A DNA stretch of 64,000 nucleotides from Belliella alkalica (GTDB taxonomy: Bacteria; Bacteroidota; Bacteroidia; Cytophagales; Cyclobacteriaceae): NCBI RefSeq assembly GCF_022549785.1, contig NZ_JAKZGO010000004.1:235603-299602 (forward strand). The letters are read 5' to 3'. This document shows, piece by piece, positions 47,239-55,436 of this stretch. The notes under the pieces are model-generated. The model was not told the DNA's origin. It worked only from the letters and a program-made list of their open reading frames with translations, and ran no database searches. Within the stretch, counting starts at the first letter, position 1. Every line of letters begins with the position of its first letter. The position numbers and the translations under genes are program-made.

Positions 47239-47634
47239 TTATTTTCCAGAAGATCCTATCAATTTTTTCCCTTCTTCTTCGGATATTTGATTACAGTAAA
47301 ACTTCCCTTTTCCAAAGGCTTTTGTTTTTGTAGTGAGGGTAATATAATAAGTTTGGCCTGCATCAATATTTAGTGAGAGAACTGTTTCAGGGTCTTGCTT
47401 AATTTTTCCTCTGTATTGGGTATGGATTTCGTAGAATCCTGGATCGATTTGGTGAGTAGAATACTTTCCTTCGCCCAACTTGCTTATTAATTTTTGATTG
47501 AAATAGGTGTAGTATGGGACAAAATCATCAAGTCCATCAGGTCTTAATATATAAACCGTGGCTTTTTCACTTTGAGCCTGAATTTGAAATTGGAATGCAA
47601 AAAGAAGTGCAAATAGCCAAAGTTTTTTTTTCAT
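47239..47634 (-). CDS. DUF2846 exported protein
   Basis: 131 aa. A signal peptide (ending FQIQAQ) followed by a beta-sandwich: ATVYILRPDG, YYTYFNQKLISKL, GFYEIHTQYRG, LSLNIDAGQTYYITLTTK. This is the DUF2846 pattern of small exported proteins of unknown function. It is a single gene; 228 bases downstream is the barrel gene, in the same direction. Confidence 0.75.
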   Translation of the reverse strand: MKKKLWLFALLFAFQFQIQAQSEKATVYILRPDGLDDFVPYYTYFNQKLISKLGEGKYSTHQIDPGFYEIHTQYRGKIKQDPETVLSLNIDAGQTYYITLTTKTKAFGKGKFYCNQISEEEGKKLIGSSGK

Positions 47635-47956
47635 ATAGGAAGGATAATCTTTCGAAATCTAGATAGAAATCAAATCATTTGCAATAGCCATTTTGTTAAA
47701 TTATTTCTAAATAAAAAATAATTTAATCAATTATAAATCAACAGTTTTTCTCCTGATTCTTTGAGAGAAATAGAAAAGCCAAAGTTTTAATATAAAAGAA
47801 AAAACCTAACCAGAATTAAAGTATAAATTAAAAAATATAAAATGAAATTTCTTTACTGTAATACTTTATGATTTCAATCAAAGCGTAGATCATACTGTAC
47901 CTATTGCCATCAATCTAGTTCTATTATTTTCAAAAATTAATTCATAAAATTCCCTC
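47635..47956. other. Very AT-rich intergenic region, nothing further seen
   Basis: 322 bases with an AT-only hairpin (TTAAATTATTT with AAATAATTTAA at 47695-47725). No gene or clear promoter. Confidence 0.4.
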
Positions 47957-48985
47957 CTAATACTTCCACCTATTTGCCAAAGCCACCAAGCTGAGCATAA
48001 TCGGAACTTCTACCAATACACCCACCACAGTTACCAAAGCAGCTGGACTTTGCAATCCGAATAAAGCAATCGCAACTGCTACGGCCAACTCAAAGAAATT
48101 GCTTGCTCCAATCATCGCAGCAGGGGAACAGATGGCATGCGGAAGATTAAGCTTTCGCCCACCAAACCAAGCGATGAAGAAAATAAAGTAGGTTTGGATG
48201 ATTAGCGGAACAGCAATTAAGACAATGATCAATGGATTGTTCAAAATATTTGGTCCCTGGAAGGCGAATAATAGCACCAAAGTAAGCAATAAGGCGAAAA
48301 TACTGACAGGCTTGAACTTTGGCAAAAATTCATTTTTAAACCATGTTTCACCTTTGCTTTTGATCATTATTTTATTTGTAATTACTCCTGCCACCAATGG
48401 CACAACCACAAAAATCAAAACGGAAGCAACCAAAGTTCCATAAGGGATCGTGATATCAGTAATGCCTAATAAAAGGCCCACCAAAGGGACAAATGCCACC
48501 AAAATAATCAAGTCATTGACAGAAACTTGTACCAAAGTATAATTAGGGTCGCCATCAGTAAGGTAAGACCAAACAAAAACCATTGCCGTGCAAGGTGCTA
48601 CACCCAGAAGGATAGCACCTGCTATATATTCTCCTGCAAGATCGGGATCGATGTAAGCTGAGTACAACTTGTCAAAGAATATCCAAGCAAAGAATGCCAT
48701 GGTAAATGGTTTGATCAGCCAATTGATCACCAAAGTCAAGATCAATCCTTTTGGTGCTTTTCCCACTCCCTTGATACTACTAAAGTCAATCTGCAACATC
48801 ATCGGATAGATCATCAACCATATCAATATCGCTATTGGAATATTGACATTGTAGATCTCCATGTCCGACAAAAAGGTGATATCCTCTCCCGCCAAATGCC
48901 CGATCAGGATTCCTACACCTATACACAAGGCGACCCAGAGGGTCAAATACTTTTCAAAAAAGGCTATTTTCTTAGTTTCAGGCAT
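47957..48985 (-). CDS. acr3: ACR3-type arsenite efflux transporter
   Basis: 342 aa with ten hydrophobic segments. The ACR3 features are LIWLMIYPMMLQIDF, GVAPCTAMVFVWSYLTDGD (with the essential Cys) and ICSPAAMIGASNFFELAVAVAI. It pumps arsenite out through the inner membrane. It is the last gene of the ars run, 158 bases after the reductase gene. The name arsB is also used for this family. Confidence 0.95.
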   Translation of the reverse strand: MPETKKIAFFEKYLTLWVALCIGVGILIGHLAGEDITFLSDMEIYNVNIPIAILIWLMIYPMMLQIDFSSIKGVGKAPKGLILTLVINWLIKPFTMAFFAWIFFDKLYSAYIDPDLAGEYIAGAILLGVAPCTAMVFVWSYLTDGDPNYTLVQVSVNDLIILVAFVPLVGLLLGITDITIPYGTLVASVLIFVVVPLVAGVITNKIMIKSKGETWFKNEFLPKFKPVSIFALLLTLVLLFAFQGPNILNNPLIIVLIAVPLIIQTYFIFFIAWFGGRKLNLPHAICSPAAMIGASNFFELAVAVAIALFGLQSPAALVTVVGVLVEVPIMLSLVALANRWKY

Positions 48986-49143
48986 TTTTTTATCTAATTG
49001 AAATAGGGTGATATTGTAAGATTTGATATTTGATGGATATTAGCTATGCGATATTTTTAGATATTATTTTTCAGACCTTTGCGGATAATATAGCTTCTCT
49101 TCTCTGGTGATTGTAATAGATCAATATCAAAGAATATCCAATA

Positions 49144-49764
49144 TCAATTTGTAACTTTTACAATTTTTGAAAAAACAAATAACATCTCCGAAGCAATCTG
49201 AAGTGATCGTTCATCGTATTTTTCAGCTTCTTGATCTGTGTCGTCAAATGCTTTTGGGTCTTCGTACCTGACTGGGATCCGGGCTTCTGCACCTGGAATA
49301 AATGGACAGTTTTCATCTGCATGGGAACATGTCATGATTGCTGCAAAGCCAGTAGGGGCATTGGCTACATCATCATATACTTTGCTGAATGCCACAATTG
49401 GCTCTTCGTCATCTGAGTATAAGACAAAATACTTTGGGTTGTCTTCACCTTCTTTGCTGACTTTGAAACCAAATCTTTTGATAGAAGCAACCGCCCTTTC
49501 GTTGAATGCTGTAACTTCTACGCCTCCTGAAAAAGAGCTCATATGAATTCCATGATATGCAGCTGCGACTTTTCCCCAAATTTGAGAAAATTGGCTTCTT
49601 CTGGAATTGTGCGTGCAGATATAATTCAGATTGATATCCTGTTCTTGATCGATTTTCTTTTGGATATAATCAATCAGAACTTGAAGGACAGCTTTTCGCT
49701 CTTCTGAGATCGGAAGTGCCTGAGCCTTCTCTATGTATTCTTGGAGTGCTGGGTATAGGTTCAT
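49144..49764 (-). CDS. LMW-phosphatase-type arsenate reductase
   Basis: 206 aa, longer than the usual 130-140. The P-loop is ICTHNSRRSQ with Cys50 and Arg56 (CX5R), instead of the usual CTGNSCRS, so the second Cys of the loop is replaced by Arg. A C-terminal MTCSHADENCPF supplies two further Cys. It reduces arsenate to arsenite in the cytosol. About 45 N-terminal residues are extra and form helices. It lies between DUF6428 and ACR3 genes in the ars run. Confidence 0.85.
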   Translation of the reverse strand: MNLYPALQEYIEKAQALPISEERKAVLQVLIDYIQKKIDQEQDINLNYICTHNSRRSQFSQIWGKVAAAYHGIHMSSFSGGVEVTAFNERAVASIKRFGFKVSKEGEDNPKYFVLYSDDEEPIVAFSKVYDDVANAPTGFAAIMTCSHADENCPFIPGAEARIPVRYEDPKAFDDTDQEAEKYDERSLQIASEMLFVFSKIVKVTN

Positions 49765-49778
49765 GGTGTATTGCAGTA

Positions 49779-49923
49779 ACCTTTGGGGTTTCCATAACCC
49801 CGAAGGTTTTTAGTTAAAATTGTGGATATACATTCAAACCTTCGAGGTTTTTATGGTTTTGAAGCTTTTAAATAATATTTCGGTTTCTTTAAACCTTCGA
49901 GGTCTTTAAGACCTCAAAGGTTT
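49779..49923. repeat. Cluster of ACCTTCGAGGT-type hairpins
   Basis: ACCTTTGGGGTT pairs with AACCCCGAAGGT at 49779-49807; AAACCTTCGAGGT recurs at 49836-49848 and 49890-49902; and AAACCTTCGAGGTCTT pairs with AAGACCTCAAAGGTTT at 49891-49922 (one mismatch). These resemble palindromic repeats seen between Bacteroidota genes. The last could also weakly terminate the DUF6428 gene, as it starts 3 bases from its stop. Confidence 0.6.
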
Positions 49924-49924
49924 C

Positions 49925-50467
49925 TTAGCAGCAGCCCGATCCAGGTTCGCAGCTATTCGCTGTCTGAAGGGAAGCTAGGGAAACTCTTATTTTTGGTTTT
50001 TCGGATACTGGACCGCAGCAAGCAGCAGCTTTTTCTTCAGGCGTAGTAGCTCTGTCTTTGGCTTTGCAGGTCGTTTGGTCAGGTGTGAGTTGTACGATCA
50101 AGGCATTGCCGGTGTCTTTGATATTGTGGATTGGAAGTACGGCAGTAGGGAATAGAGAATTGCCATATTCGAATTTAATTTCAGTATCAGGATAGGTTTC
50201 TCTTACTTTGTTCACTACTTCAAAGATTTTTAGAGCTTTGTCACTATCCACTGAATGATCAGGTTCAGGGATTTCATTTTCCCAAAGCTGAATATGTACT
50301 TCAGACCATTGATTGCGGATTCCGCCACAGTCCACAGTGTCATAATTGACATTTTTGATTTCAGTGATGTGGAAGTCAGTTCTTACATATTGACCGCTTT
50401 GATACTCGAAGAAAAGTGCCTTTTCAGGGTTTTCTTGTAGGATCTGTATAAATTCTTTAGTTTTCAT
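49925..50467 (-). CDS. DUF6428-like protein of the ars operon
   Basis: 180 aa from the ATG at 50467, where MKTKEFIQILQENPEKALFF begins the conserved part; an earlier TTG would add unrelated sequence. It has a beta-rich core and a Cys-rich tail (AAACCGP and SCEPGSGCC). It lies directly downstream of arsR and upstream of the reductase gene. The Cys tail could bind arsenite. Its role is unknown; the family name is from memory. Confidence 0.65.
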   Translation of the reverse strand: MKTKEFIQILQENPEKALFFEYQSGQYVRTDFHITEIKNVNYDTVDCGGIRNQWSEVHIQLWENEIPEPDHSVDSDKALKIFEVVNKVRETYPDTEIKFEYGNSLFPTAVLPIHNIKDTGNALIVQLTPDQTTCKAKDRATTPEEKAAACCGPVSEKPKIRVSLASLQTANSCEPGSGCC

Positions 50468-50648
50468 TTTTTTAGATTTTAGATATGAGACGCAAGACAT
50501 AAGACTTTTAAATTTAAAACGCTGTCTTTGGCTCACGATATATTTTAAATGAACTTGATAAATTTATTTTAAACTGTGATTTGACGGGATACTTGAAACT
50601 ACAACTAACCTAGTCTTGAATCTTGCATCTAATTTCTTGTATCTTAAT

Positions 50649-50978
50649 CTAGCAGCATCCAGAGATCTTAGGGAAGCCATCAAATAGTCCTTGAAACAAA
50701 TTTTGTACTTCTGTCCAGCGGATCGGGTCGATGCAATAACATACTGATACACCTTCGATGCTTCCCTTGATCAGGCCGGTTTCTTTGAGCTCGCGTAGGT
50801 GTTGTGAGATGGTCGCTTGAGCAAGACCCAGTTCCTGAACCAAGTCTCCATTGATGCAAGAGTCTGCGTGAATCAAATATTCTAGGATGGCTATTCTGGC
50901 AGGATGTGCAAATACTTTGGCTACTTTGGCCAATTCATTTTGGTGGTCGGTGAAGAGATCTGTTTTGGTAACACCCAT
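50649..50978 (-). CDS. arsR: ArsR/SmtB-family metalloregulator
   Basis: 109 aa. A winged helix (VFAHPARIAILEYL, GDLVQELGLAQATISQHLRELKETGLIKG). The usual ELCVCD in the DNA-recognition region is absent; the Cys are at 41, 80, 82 (SVCYC) and 108-109 (GCC). The arsenic site is therefore in a different place, as in other ArsR subtypes. It would repress the ars operon until arsenite binds. It is first in the minus-strand run, with an operator-like sequence 78 bases upstream. Confidence 0.92.
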   Translation of the reverse strand: MGVTKTDLFTDHQNELAKVAKVFAHPARIAILEYLIHADSCINGDLVQELGLAQATISQHLRELKETGLIKGSIEGVSVCYCIDPIRWTEVQNLFQGLFDGFPKISGCC

Positions 50979-51055
50979 TTTATAAAGGAGAAATTAAGAA
51001 GGTAGAAGGATGAATCTTTGAAAGTCTATTTCAAATTTATTTCATTTGTTATTAC

Positions 51056-51071
51056 ATTGCAATATTACGAT
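51056..51071 (-). promoter_or_regulatory. ArsR operator-like palindrome
   Basis: ATTGCAATATTACGAT (ATCGTAATATTGCAAT on the minus strand) is palindromic at 12 of 16 positions and lies 78 bases upstream of the arsR start. Similar ATCGCAATATTGCGAT-type sites are common before Bacteroidota arsR genes. Confidence 0.5.
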
Positions 51072-51127
51072 AGATAGTTGTATGATCAAATAAATTTGTA
51101 TTGTATTTTAGATTAAGTTAGAAAAAG

Positions 51128-51892
51128 TCAGTTTAGGACAAATTTTACTGGAAAGTACAGCCATGCAGTCATGTTTTTGCCATTCAAGTCTCTCGCAGGA
51201 ACAAATCCTTTATCATATTTTTTAATTATACGTTCCACTTCTTTGACTAAAGCCTGGTTGATGATTTTTGAATTTAAAATTTTGCTCTCAATCACCTCAC
51301 CTGAGTCACTGATTTGCATTCCAACCATAACCTCACCTTGAGCCCCGACTCTTCTTGCGGCCAAGGGGTAAGTTAGGTTGCTATTTAAAAATTCCTGCCA
51401 GATCATTTTACTTTTGAAGCTGGGTTCAAAAATGTTTCTATCAATTATTTCCACATCTCCATCTGATTTCAAAAATAAGCCATTACAATTGTTGTAAAGG
51501 CAAGCCAAATCCAAAATAAGATTATCGTCTACTATGATTTTTGTGAAAGCTGTATCAGCATTTGTAAAACTCAATTTGGTGAATTGAAGCTTTCCGTTTG
51601 ATTCTAGTTTTTGTTCTTGTGTCCACAGCAGCACTTCTTTTTCCTCATCTCCAAAAGTATGCTTAATTGACATGACCAGTCGATTGTCCAAAGTATAAAT
51701 CTTTTCATTTAGCTCTTTTTCAATTGCAGCGCTAATGACATTATTGAAGACGTGTTCTCCACCTCCAGCTTCAATAGCAAAAAAGTGCTCGTTCAATGGG
51801 ATTATTTTCCTTTCCTGCGCATAGGATGTAAAGCGTAATCCAAAGATAAAAACGAAAAGTATCAGTTGTATTTTGGTAAAAATTTTAATCAT
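51128..51892 (-). CDS. Exported TonB C-terminal-domain protein
   Basis: 254 aa. A signal peptide (ending FTSYAQ), not a transmembrane anchor. The last 80 residues are a TonB_C domain: YPLAARRVGAQGEVMVGMQISDSGEVIESKIL, then KKYDKGFVPARDLNGKNMTAWLYFPVKF. The first 150 residues form a beta-rich domain that I do not recognise. As it lacks the anchor and the ExbBD contact it is not a normal energy transducer; it may work as a soluble periplasmic partner. It is a single gene. Confidence 0.75.
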   Translation of the reverse strand: MIKIFTKIQLILFVFIFGLRFTSYAQERKIIPLNEHFFAIEAGGGEHVFNNVISAAIEKELNEKIYTLDNRLVMSIKHTFGDEEKEVLLWTQEQKLESNGKLQFTKLSFTNADTAFTKIIVDDNLILDLACLYNNCNGLFLKSDGDVEIIDRNIFEPSFKSKMIWQEFLNSNLTYPLAARRVGAQGEVMVGMQISDSGEVIESKILNSKIINQALVKEVERIIKKYDKGFVPARDLNGKNMTAWLYFPVKFVLN

Positions 51893-52293
51893 AAAACTAA
51901 CATATTGGTTTTTTTAGAAATTTCCAAAACCTTGGTGGGTTTCATTTATTGATACTAGCTATTATGTTTCAAATGAATTTGAATTATGATTGTCCGCAAT
52001 CATGCCACTAATCAATTAAACGAAGGTTTTTTGGCAAACTGATACTAATAGATATTGGTTCGAAATCACAGGTTAATTCAATTATTTAGATTCTACTGGT
52101 ATGAAAACGGATATACATAATTTGAATTTATAACTTGTTGAAAAAAATATAAAAACTCAAATCGAACTCTGGAAAGAAGAGCGTAACAGGTTGACTAATC
52201 AATTGACGGCTGTATTGAAGTATGGAGATTTAAGTGAGAATTGTTTGATTTAAGTTGGTAAATGATTTTTTGGCTTATAATTTTGCTTGCCAA
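51893..52293. other. Intergenic region with a 39-codon open fragment
   Basis: 401 bases. From about 52136 to TAA at 52251 a frame is open without a start codon (reading KTQIELWKEERNRLTNQL...). It may be a decayed helix-rich protein end, but it is too short to be sure. No clear promoter for the small Cys protein gene is seen. Confidence 0.3.
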
Positions 52294-52665
52294 ATGAAAA
52301 GCCTATTTCATATATTCCTTTGTGCACTTCTGCTCATGAACGGCATGGTATATTCCGTGATACAGGGATCTTATGAATTAAATAAATCGGCTATCGTAGA
52401 GCGTTTTTGTGTCAACAAAAGCCAGCCTGAGCTAAAGTGCGATGGTAAATGTTACCTTGCTCAGCAATTGAAAGCCGAAAGGGAAAAACAAGAGCAAAAC
52501 AGCAAATATTCCTTTTCCATTGATTTTGGACAATTTGTAGCTACTCAGGTTGACGCCAACCTTCCAACACCTGTGGTTATAGAAATACTGCAAGACTATT
52601 TGAAATATAATGAGGCTGTAACTGACTTTTTTGTTGAAGCAATAGAAGTTCCTCCGCGAATTTGA
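52294..52665 (+). CDS. Small membrane-anchored FC-C-C protein, copy A
   Basis: 123 aa from the ATG at 52294, which begins a hydrophobic segment (FHIFLCALLLMNGMVYSVI); an earlier in-frame ATG (GTG-type extension at 52255) is less likely. Then comes a Cys motif, FCVNKSQPELKCDGKCYL (Cys39, 49, 53), and a charged helical end. The paralogue at 52929 shares MVYSVI and FCxNKxxPxxxCxGxCxL. Located upstream of mbnP/mbnH-like genes, it may bind copper or hand electrons or metal to them. Function unknown. Confidence 0.68.
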   Translation: MKSLFHIFLCALLLMNGMVYSVIQGSYELNKSAIVERFCVNKSQPELKCDGKCYLAQQLKAEREKQEQNSKYSFSIDFGQFVATQVDANLPTPVVIEILQDYLKYNEAVTDFFVEAIEVPPRI

Positions 52666-52928
52666 TTTTTTTGGTTGATACCCAATTCTTCATTGAAGAA
52701 GAGATGCCAAATTTTTTGGCTATAGAATCCACTGTCGTTTTGATAAGATCCGGAAGGTTTTCTGGAAAAAAGGATGGTTCCTTGCTCCGATGATTTAGCT
52801 GTTTGCATGATCCTAAATGCTAGGTCTCAATCTCAACCAAACGACATTGCTTTTGAATTAATTTAAAATTTGTGAAATTGAACTCATTCTAACGAGTTTT
52901 TAGCATCCTACTTAGTCGGGATATTGAT

Positions 52929-53315
52929 ATGCTACGTACCCTTTGGATTTTGTGTATGGCTTGGATGATTGTACTGAATAGTATGGTTTACTCGGTCATT
53001 TGTGTGAATTTTCAACTCAACCGCTCCTTTATTTCGGAGATGTTTTGTGAGAATAAGGACATTCCCATGTCCGCATGTAATGGACATTGCTTTCTAAATA
53101 AGCAGCTTGATAAAGCAACTGATCAGCAAGAATCTGATTGGATGGATTTTAGAGCTGACTTCAATTTATTTACATTAATTGGGTCAAACTTTTCCTATCA
53201 AAAATGGTATTTCTCAAGCATCATAGATAATAATATGCTTTGGGAAATGCCAACATATTTGACTCACTTGTTCCCAATTGACAAACCCCCATCTTCTACT
53301 TCATTTTTTATTTGA
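52929..53315 (+). CDS. Small membrane-anchored FC-C-C protein, copy B
   Basis: 128 aa. The N-terminal hydrophobic stretch (LWILCMAWMIVLNSMVYSVI) is followed by FCENKDIPMSACNGHCFL (Cys40, 50, 54) and the segment QLDKATDQQES. It is about 30% identical to copy A by eye, with the same spacing of Cys. The two copies are 263 bases apart and 215 bases precedes mbnP. The pairing suggests a heterodimer or a duplicated metal carrier. Function unknown. Confidence 0.68.
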   Translation: MLRTLWILCMAWMIVLNSMVYSVICVNFQLNRSFISEMFCENKDIPMSACNGHCFLNKQLDKATDQQESDWMDFRADFNLFTLIGSNFSYQKWYFSSIIDNNMLWEMPTYLTHLFPIDKPPSSTSFFI

Positions 53316-53530
53316 TGAATGTTCAACCTTAGATCTTTTAGGATTTATTGAAAACTTGATTTTCAGGGATCAAGCTAGTAAAGCCTTGAAGGATTTGTCA
53401 TTCAGTATTCAATTGTTTACATGAAATTGGAGCTAAAAAAAGGTGAAAATCATCATGTTTTTCAGAAGGCTATCAAAAGTCTTCTACAATAAAATATTGT
53501 CAAAAAATTAAAAGTAGAAAAAATTTAATC

Positions 53531-54367
53531 ATGAAAAATATCAAATCAAAATTAGCAATTTCAATAGTGTTTCTTTTCTCCTCCCTCTTTTTTTCTTGTC
53601 AGGAAAATGAAAATCCAAATTCTATTAGTCAAGGAGAAATGATTGTCGAATTTGATAATTATGTAGGTAATCAGAACATGGTTATAGACGAAGTAGGAAG
53701 TACAAATTACAGGTATTCAACCGCTAATGGACAAGAGTTTAATTTGACGAGGTTTGGCTATTACATCAGTCATGTAAGGCTCGAAGGGCCAAATGGCGAG
53801 GTTTTCATAGATGAAATGAATGCATCTGCTGATGCAAACCAAATCAAAGGCTACTATCGTGTGGTTCAAGGTGAATCCGATACCTATAATATCCATCTTA
53901 AGAATATTCCTGAAGGACAATACAACAAGATCATATTCAATCTTGGAGTAAAAGAAGACGGTATCCAAGAAGGTGCTGTAGGAGGGATTTTGGATAGAGC
54001 TGCAGGTGCTTGGTTTTGGAATTGGAATTCCGGATTTATCAATTATATCATTGAAGGGCATTCCCCAGCCTCATTGAGAGACGAAAATAGGCTTCAGATT
54101 CACATAGGAGGTTGGAAGAATATTCCTTCTGCAGACGAAAATCCGCAGAGATTCTTTGATAACAATGTGGAGGTTTCTTTACCTTTTGATGCGACTGTCA
54201 GGGTTAGTGAAACAATGCGACCTTCTCCACACATCATTATGGACTTGTTGAAAGTAATAGGAGATACTGACTTGGCTATTCAAAACAACATCCATTCTCC
54301 AGCAGCTGCAGTACCATTCGTGCAAAAGTTGGCAGAGGCATTTGTAGTGGATCACACCCATCAATAA
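53531..54367 (+). CDS. MbnP-like copper-binding lipoprotein
   Basis: 278 aa. A lipoprotein signal ends LFFSCQE. The body has the MbnP pattern: GEMIVEFDNYVGNQ, a GQEFNLTRFGYYISHVRL segment, GAWFWNWNSGFINYIIEG, and LQIHIGG. In Methylosinus MbnP, one Trp is oxidised to kynurenine by MbnH, making a copper(I) site. The Trp-rich segment here is the likely target. It is directly followed, 4 bases on, by the MbnH-like gene. Copper handling at the cell envelope is the best guess. Confidence 0.8.
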   Translation: MKNIKSKLAISIVFLFSSLFFSCQENENPNSISQGEMIVEFDNYVGNQNMVIDEVGSTNYRYSTANGQEFNLTRFGYYISHVRLEGPNGEVFIDEMNASADANQIKGYYRVVQGESDTYNIHLKNIPEGQYNKIIFNLGVKEDGIQEGAVGGILDRAAGAWFWNWNSGFINYIIEGHSPASLRDENRLQIHIGGWKNIPSADENPQRFFDNNVEVSLPFDATVRVSETMRPSPHIIMDLLKVIGDTDLAIQNNIHSPAAAVPFVQKLAEAFVVDHTHQ

Positions 54368-54371
54368 AACG

Positions 54372-55436
54372 ATGAAATATAATTTAACTTCAAGAGACAG
54401 GCTGATATGGCCTGCTCTCTTGTTTGTAGTAATCGTGTGGGTAGGATGTGTTTCGGAATCTGATGAGCCAAAATTGAGTTTATACAGATTTGAAAAACCT
54501 TCTCATTTTCCAGAGCCTACTTACACCTTCCAAAACAACGATGTGAATGAAAAGGGATTTAAACTCGGTAAAATGTTGTTTTTCGACCCTTCACTTTCTC
54601 GAGATGGTTCAGTGTCTTGTTCTTCCTGCCATGTCCAAAGCCATGCTTTTGCAGATACTTGGCTGCATCCATTCAGTTTTGGAGTGGAAGACCGAGAAGG
54701 TGTCAGGAATTCTCCTCCGCTCTTTAATTTGGCATTTCAAAATGAATTCTTTTGGGATGGTGGGGTGACCCACTTGGATTTTGCGCCAATTCTGGCAATA
54801 GAGTCTGAGATAGAAATGGATGAAAGTTTTGAAAATCTAGTTCATAAGCTGAATAATCATGCACAATATCCTAGATTATTCAAAGAGGCTTTTGGGGTGG
54901 AAGAGGTTACTGGTCCTTATGTTTTGCATGCTTTCAGCCAGTTTATGCTGCTGATGGTATCTGCGGATTCTAGGTATGACCAATTTGTCAAAGGAGACCA
55001 AAACGCATTGAATCAAGAGGAAATCGAAGGTTTGCTATTATTTAGAAAGCATTGTGAAAGCTGTCATAGAGAACCCCTCTTCACCGATTTAAGCTATCGA
55101 AACAATGGCGTGCAGAAAGTAATCACAGATCTTGGCAGAGAGACTATAACAGAAGTTTCGCAAGATCGTGCCAAATTCAAAGTTCCCTCACTTCGCAATA
55201 TCGAAGTGACAAGTCCATATATGCACAATGCTAGGTTTGAGGGTTTGCTTCAGGTTCTCAATCATTATACAGAAGGAATACAGGAGCAGGTCAACATTGA
55301 CCCTTTGGTATTCGAAGATGGCAAACCGACGATTAAGCTTTCAGATCCAGAAAAAGAAAAAATTATTGCCTTTCTAAAATCTCTCACTGATGACAACTTT
55401 CTTAACAACCCAATTTTCTTTAACTCAAATGAATAG
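54372..55436 (+). CDS. MbnH-like di-heme cytochrome c peroxidase family protein
   Basis: 354 aa. Two heme sites, CSSCH (Cys83, Cys86, His87) and CESCH (Cys228, Cys231, His232), and the family segments KLGKMLFFDPSLSRDGSVSC and KVPSLRNIEVTSPYMHNARF. A lipoprotein-like signal ends VIVWVGC. The family includes MauG and MbnH, which use the di-heme ferryl state to oxidise protein side chains. Next to an MbnP-like gene it most likely oxidises that partner's Trp. The next gene overlaps it by 8 bases, so the two are translationally coupled. Confidence 0.88.
   Translation: MKYNLTSRDRLIWPALLFVVIVWVGCVSESDEPKLSLYRFEKPSHFPEPTYTFQNNDVNEKGFKLGKMLFFDPSLSRDGSVSCSSCHVQSHAFADTWLHPFSFGVEDREGVRNSPPLFNLAFQNEFFWDGGVTHLDFAPILAIESEIEMDESFENLVHKLNNHAQYPRLFKEAFGVEEVTGPYVLHAFSQFMLLMVSADSRYDQFVKGDQNALNQEEIEGLLLFRKHCESCHREPLFTDLSYRNNGVQKVITDLGRETITEVSQDRAKFKVPSLRNIEVTSPYMHNARFEGLLQVLNHYTEGIQEQVNIDPLVFEDGKPTIKLSDPEKEKIIAFLKSLTDDNFLNNPIFFNSNE

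Noticed and set aside
49779-49923. Repeated ACCTTCGAGGT motifs as a CRISPR array
   Set aside because: Spacing is irregular, copies are few and form hairpins, and no cas gene is in the window.
52133-52253. 39-codon open fragment before the small Cys protein gene
   Set aside because: There is no start codon or recognisable family; it is too short to call a pseudogene.
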